NCBI GenBank assembly: GCA_020881915.1
Contig: JAJFPB010000007.1
Span: 744,001 to 808,000 of the forward strand
Reading direction: 5' to 3'
From: Paramyrothecium sp. XJ0827
Taxonomy: Eukaryota; Ascomycota; Sordariomycetes; Hypocreales; Stachybotryaceae
Length of the DNA stretch: 64,000 nucleotides
Numbering within the stretch: the first letter of the stretch is position 1; each line of letters opens with the position of its first letter. The position numbers and the translations under genes were made by a program. Positions 33,867-42,519 of this stretch are shown here, one piece after another. The notes beneath the pieces were generated by a model, which was given only the letters and a program-made list of their open reading frames with translations, was not told where the DNA came from and did no database searches.

Positions 33867-36327
33867 TTACACGAGACTCACTATGGTGGGCTCAATCCTG
33901 GCTCCATGCTCAATCGGCGCCACCTGCACAGGATTCTTCTTCCACTCTCCCGTGGCAAATAACTCCTCCTTGACGGGAACGCGCAGTCGCAGGTACCGAT
34001 GAAAATTGTTTTCCGGGTCATACAACTCAGCTTCAGGATGGTTCGCCGCATCGCTCTTGCACTTTCCGCAATAATTTGCCTGACATTCATTGCAATAATA
34101 GCGGTTACCGCGAATGTCACCTCCCTTTCCTGTTGAGGACCTGCATCTGGCGCCGCTACAAGACACACCAAAGTGCCGAGGCCCGTTCCCGTCGTTGACA
34201 TAGTAAATATTCCAGATATAAGGTGACAGATTGAAGTTTGGAGAAAGTTCGAACTCAAGCAGAACAAAGTTGATGGGAGAAAAGTATCGATGAGTGCTGG
34301 GAAGACTGCGAAACATGCCTATGCGGTGGTACGTGTTGTTGTCTTGGGGCTGCAGTAAAAGGCCAACACCGACCAGCCCCATCGATGTCCCAGTGATTTT
34401 ATTTGATTGCTCAGCCGCGTGGAGGTAGAGACATGTCACTGGGAAAACGTAGTTGCTTGGTTGGCTCTCTGTACCTTCGGGGCAATCCAGTTCAGCGATT
34501 CCGACACAATCGCCACCCCTCAATTCCCCTGCCTCTTCACCATCCAATAACAGTAACCTTCGTGTCTTAGCCTCGTATTTTGCCTTTCGAATGATGCCCT
34601 TCAAGGTCAGTTGGGCGCTCTGGACTGATCCAAATCTGTCATAGTCATGAGTAGGGACAATATTCGCTTGAACAGCCGTCGCCTCATTGGCAAATTCCTT
34701 GTATTCCATGTTCCGGTCCCATAGCTGAATTACGCCATCAAGTGAACACCACGACCATGTTGGGGCGCGCCATTCACTCTGTCTTGATGCAGCTTCATGG
34801 CCCAGCGCAGGCTTCCAAAGCAGCGACCGAGGTAGGCCTTGTCGCCATATCCCCGCGAGCCAATTATCAGCTGTTCCATACATCTGGGCTACGCCTCCCA
34901 TCGCGGGAAGCTTGTCAGTTGCGACGGACATCTTGCGCGCACTATACTCGGTCACTACCTTCTCCCAGGTCGCCCCGCGTGGCAAGAAATCGTCTGTAGG
35001 TAGGATGCGCAGTGGTCGGTGGAGAGGGTCGATGGCAGTGAAATTTCCCCCGCGGGTACGGACTGGTCCGTAAGACGCATCGCACAGGCAAGAGTAGTAC
35101 ATCTGGTGTCCGCCAAAGGCAAGGAGTCGTGACGAGAGAAGTGTTTCTTGAAAGGTCCAAGCGCGGTCGTGTATGTAATCATGCACGCGGAGAGAAGGCA
35201 TTATATTGTGGTATAAGCCGATGCACCCAGTTTTGGGCTCGTTGTCGTCGGCCTCGGCCTCGGCCGCCCATGGAAGCCAGATTGGCCCAAGATTGTGACC
35301 GCTCCAAACTTCCTTCTTATCCAGAAACCCATCACTCACGCTTTGGGCTGTTGCTGCGGAGATGGTCACAAAGCTGTTACGATAGATTTCTGCCATCCGT
35401 GCCATCTCGCGGCTCTTGTCGTCTTCATCATCCTGAACGATGCAAAGAGCATCGATCCAGATGAATCGTAGCCCTAACCGCCGAGTTACTCGCACAGCAT
35501 CTTGTATTGTGAGCGGCATTGCTGAGAACTCTATGCCGTTGCTTGTGAACGCCATCAGTTTGTCTTTCGTGGTGAGAAGCTGTTCTCCTGGCAGACCCCA
35601 ACAATACGATAACGTTGCATAAGTCTCAATTATGTTCGAAAAGTCAGGCTCGATAAGATAGACTACGCCACCATCGTTTCCGGTCATTCCAGACGGAGCA
35701 AGAACGACTTGTGAGATATCGAGCAACCGCTGTGGTGCAAAGCCATAGTTTGTCCTGGCACATATGGAACTCTTGCTTGCAGCACAGTCCGCGATCCACT
35801 TCCGTGCTGAAGTAAAGGTTTCTTCTGAGTCCACCGGCGCCGGTGGCCGTCCCTTCCAGACATCCGCCGCCGGATCTCCTATTCATGGACTTTCAGCATT
35901 ACCTACAAAATAAATTCAACCGATGAACTTGAGGGCACTGACCTTCCTCGGCCATTGGATATAGAAACACGGCTTTCATTTTTGCTTCCGATGCTTCGAG
36001 AGGCCCAAGGGCTGTGATACGACTTGGAGACCCATAGTGGCCTTCCGACCTACCTAGTTCAAATGTCAAGCTGTCCACGTTAGGCGTGAGATGGAAGCTG
36101 TTATCCACAGACCATTCGAAGGGACTATGACAAGACGGACTGTGGAGCAGCCACCAGCATAGCGGGCAGCCCAGCGCTGCCGATGCCTTCCATTCAGCCA
36201 CCGGCCGCGTGATTCTTGCCGGCTTCGGGGCATAACGTCCGCCGAGCAGCTCCGTTGAGGTGAAAATTTCCTTGCAGACGCCGCAGGGCAGGGAAGAGGA
36301 TGGCCTTGGAATACGATGGTCTATCAT
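33867..36327 (-). CDS. HET-domain protein with ZZ-like zinc finger
   Basis: Heterokaryon-incompatibility family protein. HET domains can trigger cell death when unlike hyphae fuse, though most members are untested. Exons (-) are 35943-36327 and 33867-35878, giving 798 residues; the intron ends at GAATAG just before GAGATCC. The N-terminus has paired cysteines (CGVCKEIF, GCPLCWWLL). The three HET blocks are clear: YATLSYCWG, LTIQDAVRVTRRLGLRFIWI with DALCIVQDDEDDKSREMARM, and DRAWTFQETLLSSRLL. Near the C-terminus, C-x4-C (CSGARC), GNRYYCNEC, CGKC and a following NHPE make a ZZ-like zinc finger, which in other proteins binds peptides. It is convergent with the HeLo-like gene, with only 265 bases between the stops. 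Confidence 0.87.
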
Positions 36328-37801
36328 GATGTGCTACCAAACTTAGAACACAATGCGATATTCTACCGTAGTCCGCAACACGAGAGAAAGGGTTTGGAAG
36401 GCAGCAGTGTCAGCACGAGCCGCCTGTAACGCATCACGCGGCCCCGCACCCCATTTCAGCTCTGGGCTCGTGCGGCTGAGAACTGACCATATCCTTGTCG
36501 AAGTGTGAACTACGTTAGATTTTCAGCAGTATTCATACAGAGGTATACGTAACCACATTCATATTGGTGAGGATTTAGTGGCAGAAGCATCGGAAGAGAG
36601 GAACCGAAAGATTTACCACTGGATGTTGGGTACTTGAGTCTTGTCGAAGATCACGATCCAAGGCGGCCACAGATGTTTTGAACATTGGCGGAGTAGATTG
36701 TTAGGCGATACTGAGACTCGTCTGTTTCCTCATCATGTGATCTATAATTAAAGTAATTATTCACCCTATATATATCTGGGGAAAATCATCTGCTGTCTCC
36801 ACTGTGTTCTTTCTTTTCTTCTTCGTGTCTTGATGACCTCGGTCACCACTATAGCAGAGACCTGCTTGTCAGACATCAGGCTTCTCGCGAACTAAGGGAG
36901 CGATTTAAGTACGTGTAAGATCATTTCGAGCAATAATATGACCGGTTCAATGGTCGAACAATGCAAGATTACGCAGAATGTCATGTGAAACAGGAGTTCC
37001 TTCGTGTGTGGGGATGAGGAGGACGATGCTTCGCTGGACATCCAGTCGTCGCCAGGAACGGAAAGGCTGATCGATACGGCTTGAAGAATTTAAAGGTCTA
37101 TGGAGTTTTCGATTTGGTTGGGTTCTTTGTGCTTATTGTTTTCCGCAAAGCATGATAGATACGAGCTGGTTGGAGGGACTTTCAGGTATGGAAAGATGGA
37201 TGGCAAGGCGTTTGCAGGCACGGACTTGGCTGTCGAGTTTGGGATTCGGCAGGATTGTGAGAATTGGCTTCATGTTTATGATAGCAAAGAGCTTGATTCC
37301 AAACCACACTTACTCTATCGCTGGTCGGCCACTCTTTAATCTATTTATCCATACACAGAAAAGGCGTGTTCGCAACAATCCATCGGCGATACTTGTGTCG
37401 TCTTACTTATCGGTAGCTACCACTTCGAGTCAAAATCCATCCAAGACAAGGCGACGTGAAGGAAGTGCAAGTGCGGGATGGGAGAAACACCCTCAACCCT
37501 GCTAGCCATGGTAGACGGTGAGTTGTTGACTCTCTAACGAGTCCGAGAGTCCGAGACTCAGACATCATGTGTGTCTTGGTACCCCTCACCTACAAGTCTG
37601 GAATCGTGATGCGCTGGACACTGCATCGCGCGATGGTTACTCAATTACACCCGATCAGTGCTGCCGAGCTGAGACATCGCATATCGGCACACGTATAAGA
37701 AAGCCCATCTCTTCTCCGGCATCAGCCTGGGAACATGAGCACTTATACAGAATCTGCTATTGCCTCGGCTCAATCACACGAAAAGCACCAAATAGTCATC
37801 C
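36328..37801. other. Gene-poor stretch with promoter-like elements
   Basis: No ORF is supported. TATATATAT at 36767-36775 is followed by a pyrimidine-rich stretch near 36805-36827, as at a fungal transcription start. The next ATG (36832) opens only 20 codons. Frames at 37100-37339 and 37152-37505 are not convincing. A non-coding transcript is possible. Confidence 0.35.
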
Positions 37802-38524
37802 ATGATGAAGTTCTCGATCGTCGCCATTGCCTCCCTTTTCGGCTTGGCATCGGCCCAGGAGGCCGTTGTGGTCAACAACTGCAAGACGACTGTCTACATA
37901 CAGTCGTTTCCTTTCAACGGAAGCAAACCCGGGCCTCTCACCACAGTGCAACCGGGGAAGTCGTTTAGTGAGAATTTCAAGGGGTCTGGCTCGGTATGTT
38001 TCCGTACTAAAGTAGGCGAGTCAAGGGACTCATCTAAGCCAATATCTTGATCCAAGCAATTCGGCATAAGGTTAAATGATAAACTAACTGTGATACCTCA
38101 GACCGTCAAGATAGCCAAGTTCAAGACTTTAGAAACCCCTCTGTTTTTCGGTTACTCATTCTCCAAAAACCCCGACTACACTTATTGTATGTTTCCGCCC
38201 AAACTCAAGGCCTCGCCTCTCGGAACTCAGCTAACAAACATTCCCAGATGAGCTGAGCAGGTAAGAACTCAAAGTTATTATTCAGTCGACTACCTGCCTT
38301 TATCCATCCCATAGACAAGCACTCTTACTAATGTTTACTATTGTTGAGGTACTAGTGAATGGGGCAACCCCTTTGCCGCTAACCACAACACCTTGAGTGC
38401 CGGTGATGGTTGCAAGGCCTTTAATTGCGCTACCAAAGATGCAAACTGCTACAGCGGACCCGGCCAAAAGAAGGTCCTCAGCTGTCCCCAGCCGGTCAGG
38501 CTAACCGCCACCCTCTGCAAGTAA
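37802..38524 (+). CDS. BYS1-like secreted protein
   Basis: Small secreted protein resembling Blastomyces yeast-phase-specific protein 1 and other thaumatin-like effectors; role unknown. Exons are 37802-37993, 38102-38186, 38248-38260 and 38356-38524, giving 152 residues. A signal peptide (MMKFSIVAIASLFGLASAQ) is followed by EAVVVNNCKTTVYIQSFPF, the TTVQPGKSFSENF motif, and SSEWGNPFAANHNTL, as in the family. The C-terminal third carries six cysteines (CKAFNC, NCYSG, SCPQP, TLCK), probably paired in disulphides. Exon 3 has only 13 bases, but it is needed to restore YYELSSEWGNPF. MKF at the second codon is an equally good start. There is no partner gene nearby. Confidence 0.82.
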
Positions 38525-38841
38525 TGCCCAGTAGGAAGGCTCCTTTCGATTGGGGCAAATTACGTGAGGACATCAGGCAGGGAGTAATCAGGGGGACGGT
38601 GTTGTGCCTTGAATTATCTACGGGTTTTAGCTGTCAAAATCGAAATCGAGCAAAACCGGAGCCTGGAGTAGCAGAGCAAGGCTCAGTTGTGGTCACATTC
38701 GCCGGTCTACACAACTGAAGTGTTTTCCATTCATCTCTCATTCATGGAATTATTTTTCATCGAAATCTTGTAATATAGGATGAGATTCGTTGCAGCTTTT
38801 GAGAATCATGTGGCCTATTGCCTAGAAGAATTCTACAACGA
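38525..38841. other. Intergenic between convergent genes
   Basis: 3' flanks of the BYS1-like (+) and DUF1772 (-) genes; nothing else seen. Confidence 0.5.
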
Positions 38842-39534
38842 CTAGTTGGCCAAAGCTGTCCATAACCCAACAACTCCCCCGGCCGCAAGAAGGATGCCTC
38901 TTGCCAGATTGAGCTTCCCGAATTTGTCAAGAAGCTGCCGGACTTCCTCATCTTCTTCGCCCGTCGTGTCGGCCTTTGTTTTGGACCGAGGTAGACTGAG
39001 GTCGCTGAACTCATTGCCCTCGCCTTTGCCTTTCACGGAATCCTCCGCGGTGCGCTCTCCTTGCAAAAATTTGGAGTTGGCATCTGATGCGGCCTTCATG
39101 CTGCGTGCGCCTCCCTTTTCTGCGTTCTTTTTGATAAGAGCAAAGTTTGTAGGAATCATGGCAAACATTGTGACGGGTGCAATGCTGATGCAGAGCAGTG
39201 ATGCAGATAGATAGCCCATTACTGGTGCCGGCAGATGCTTCATGACATTGGGCAAACCCTCCATCGCCACCTTGTTGTCCAATGTGCCAGACAAAACTTT
39301 GTAGGCAAGGCATGCGAAGCCGGCGCTGGAAGTCGCTGCTGCCGTTGGGAAGACGTGCGAACCACGGCTGAAGAGCCAACGGATCGATGGCAAGCTACGT
39401 GAGGCTGGTTGGGCTTGAAGCTCAGGCACGTCAAAAAAAGACAAGGCGAAGATACCGCCCGAAGCTAGCAAAGCAATGGAGCTGCTGGCGACTTGAATAA
39501 TGGTATTAGATGAAGACCTGGTGGGCTTGCTCAA
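38842..39534 (-). CDS. DUF1772 (anthrone oxygenase-like) membrane protein
   Basis: Small membrane protein of the DUF1772 family. Some members act as anthrone oxygenases in polyketide pathways; others have no known role. It is intronless, 230 residues. Four helices are visible: SSSIALLASGGIFALSFF, SAGFACLAYKVLSG, GYLSASLLCISIAPVTMFAMI and a final ARGILLAAGGVVGLWTALA. RWLFSRGSH is a loop conserved between helices 1 and 2, and MIPTNFALI with the following charged region is typical. The polar loop before the last helix (about 140-205) is longer than in the shortest members. No polyketide synthase lies in the window, so an anthrone-oxidising role is not supported by context. Confidence 0.85.
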   Translation of the reverse strand: MSKPTRSSSNTIIQVASSSIALLASGGIFALSFFDVPELQAQPASRSLPSIRWLFSRGSHVFPTAAATSSAGFACLAYKVLSGTLDNKVAMEGLPNVMKHLPAPVMGYLSASLLCISIAPVTMFAMIPTNFALIKKNAEKGGARSMKAASDANSKFLQGERTAEDSVKGKGEGNEFSDLSLPRSKTKADTTGEEDEEVRQLLDKFGKLNLARGILLAAGGVVGLWTALAN

Positions 39535-40423
39535 GGTGAATTTTCAATTCGCGCTCAAGTGGAAGTAGTTCAGTTGAGGTGTTTAAGAGATGCCAAGCCA
39601 AACCAGATACCGTGCATATGGAGAGTTCAACTATAATGGATGTGTAAACGGGTCATCAATGACTTTGAAAGCCCGTCATCATCGATGAGGTCATGGAACC
39701 ATGTTGAGCCGGCCACGAATGTGAAAACATGGAGCCATGGCGCATTTCTGCACTACCGCCAGAATTCTACATGAGGGAAACTGGAGATTAGACGAGGAAA
39801 AGGAATAATGAAGAAGATAAGGAGTTAATGTTGACCCAGACGTGAGTGCGTGTGACTTGGTCCGGCCGATCACCATCAATCGGTAGAGGTGTTTTACACC
39901 CAACGCAATGGAAACCCAAAATGCCACTAAGCCCTGCACCGTACCCATCACAGATGATTTAAATCATACCTTGAAATTGATCGAAACTAATGCCGGACTA
40001 CATCGGCCATAATGGCAATCTTAAACGCAATGAAAGCTTTATCTGCGAATCGGCTGGCGGGGAGCGCAATTTGCGAATGACAAAGCACAGGGTAGGCGAC
40101 CGTCAAATGCGCCGCTACTCGGCAAACCTCGATTCCCCGAAGTAAAACGGTAGTGCGCCCGTATTACAAATGCCCTCACGGTCGGGGCTCGATGCGGCAC
40201 GAAGTGCGAAGTTCCTAAGCAGATTATCAACAAACTCCCCTGAAGTCCAACGGTCTAGTGTGATTCAAGCATTTAAAGACAAGATGACTTCATTTTGGGA
40301 AATTATTAACAAGAGTACTACCAAACAGACATCAGCTATACCTACTACACATAACTACCCAGCACAGCATCCACCATAATCATTATTCCAATACACCAAT
40401 ACCTCCTTACAGAGTACAACAAA
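39535..40423. other. Bidirectional intergenic region
   Basis: Upstream DNA shared by the DUF1772 gene (-) and the SDR-like gene (+). No coding sequence or repeat recognised. Confidence 0.45.
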
Positions 40424-41489
40424 ATGGTTGCCATATCCACAATCAAGTCGTCCAACGAGACGGTGCTCCCGTCCTCCATCCCCCAGGGCCTTGTCGCCTT
40501 CTTCATAGGCGCTACGTCGGGAATCGGCCAGAGCGCGCTGAAACAACTCGCCGACGCGGCCAAGGGCAAGTCGCCAAGGCTCTACATTGTGGGTCGAAGT
40601 GCATCGGCGGCTGCTCCCTTGCTTAACCATCTGCGTCGTAATGACGCCTCCGCTACGATCGAGTTCATCGAGAGGGATGTCTCGCTCCTGCGCGAGGTGG
40701 ATGCTGCTGTCCACTTTCTGAAACAACACGAGAAGAAATTGGATCTCCTCTTCATTTCCGCTGGCTTCATCTCCTTTGAGGGCAGGATCGGTAAGTGCTC
40801 CTATGAGCCCTAAACAATGCGCTGTGGGGCTGCATCTAACACCGCGATCAGAGACGGCCGAGGGCCTGGAGCCGTCTATGACAACACGCTTCTACAGCCG
40901 CGCCCGAGCAGTCCAGCAGTTGCTGCCTTTACTGAACAACTCGGAAAACCCTCACGTCACCAACATCGCAGCTGGAGGCCAGGAGGGGCGGATAAACACG
41001 GATGATCTGGATCTCGTTAAGCCGGGGAACTACTCCATCCCCAGCGCAGCCGTGCACTCCACCACCATGCTCACCCTCACCCTGGAAAAGTACGCCAGGG
41101 AGAACCCAAACATCAGCTTTGTTCATGCCTTCCCAGGTTTGACAAACACGCCGACTCTATACCGTGGTTCGAGCGGCATCAGTGGTTTTCTCCTCCGTCG
41201 GCTCGTAGCACCACTCCTCAACACCTTCGTGGCTGCTAGCGTGGAAGACGTCGGTGCTCGCGCCCTATTTTACGCTACCAACGCTCGGTATACCGCTGAA
41301 GCTCCAGAATCCCTGTCGACCCCGATTCCCCTGGGCCTGGACAAGGCAACGACAACAAAGCATCATGTCTTCTTGGTCAACGAGAAGAGTGAAAGCGCCG
41401 ACAATGAGCAGGTGCTGGGTCCAGTCAGAGAGTCTTCTGCCGAAGCCGTTTCCAAGCATCTTGAAGAGGTCTTTGCGAGGGTGTTGTAG
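40424..41489 (+). CDS. SDR-like NAD(P)-binding protein lacking YxxxK
   Basis: Rossmann-fold protein of the short-chain dehydrogenase superfamily. Exons are 40424-40790 and 40852-41489, giving 334 residues. The cofactor loop is AFFIGATSGIGQSALKQL (about 25-42), then YIVGRSA, IERDVS and LDLLFISAGF (replacing NAG). Where the catalytic Tyr-x3-Lys should stand, the sequence reads NYSIPSAAVHSTTMLTLTLE, with no Tyr-x3-Lys pair. FVHAFPGLTNTPTL is the usual segment after it. This subgroup of fungal SDRs often sits in metabolite gene clusters and may bind cofactor without classical catalysis. It is divergent from the DUF1772 gene, across 889 bases. Confidence 0.82.
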
Positions 41490-42519
41490 AGTAAAAGGGC
41501 CCTGGCAAACCTTGGCCGGCGCATCTTCATGATTAACGAACTTGTACCATTATAATAACTTCTTGTATTCCTATTTTTTCCGAGACAGAAGTTTTAATAG
41601 CTTATATACCACAAACTCTTCTGATCGGTATATCTAGCGAATTCCACCCGCCGCCTTCTCGGCTGCTTGTACCGTAGAGGAGACCGTAGAGGAATGAACA
41701 CTTCTGGCACTGGCTCTAAGGCGAACTATTCAAGAACTAGGGTTATTGAAATGAGTTGAACTATACCAGGGAGCACGTTGGCATTATGTGAGAAGTCATT
41801 CTTCCACTAGGAAGACAGCAAGCGTCCTATTCTGCGCTTAGCATGGGCAACTCGGATTCCCACCGAGACTTGCCTTATTTTGTGATTACCAGCCTCAAAT
41901 ACTGAGCTGCTTATCCGGTCCAGTGGCTGATTAGGACTCAAACCCCAAATACACAGGTTAATCCACGCAGTGAATTGGGGATGGTCTTGGTCGCATTTAC
42001 ATTGACATGTGTTTCGTGCAACACGCATTTCTGGAACAACGAAAAGGGGTGAAGGTGGGTAAGAAACTGGGCGAGTTCCGAGTATTTGTTTCTTCATGAG
42101 ATCTCAAGAATTCCTCAAGTCAATCTGTTCGCTGCTCGCCTCCCAGCTAGTTGCTCTGCCCAAGCTAACGTTGAAGTCAAGCCACAGATGATGTCACGAA
42201 ATCGCGAACCAACGTAATAGTGTCCGCATCTCCCGGATTGGATCCACAATCTCCTCGGCATGTCCAAAATATCCAACTGGCAAGCAAGAAAATTTGACAT
42301 CAATTGATCCGGCCAGAGCCTCGTCAGTCCACGGCATATTGCTGCACAGCCAGTGCTTAGTCGACAGCATCGACGGGTAGCCCGGATCGGATGCAACCCC
42401 CGCTAGACGTTAGCTGCGCCGATGTTGAACCTTGAGCCGATCATTTCCAGCATTCCTGTCTGCCGGAAAACGTACCCAGACGTTCGGTGATTCGAAACCC
42501 TGCTATAAGCTCAACCACG
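41490..42519. other. Intergenic
   Basis: About 1 kb between the SDR-like and FUSC-type genes. Several frames of 60-96 codons are open but look non-coding. Confidence 0.45.

Noticed and set aside
40080..40150. tRNA-like stretch (CTCGATTCCCCG)
   Set aside because: The T-loop-like bases have no matching T stem, acceptor stem or anticodon arm on either strand.
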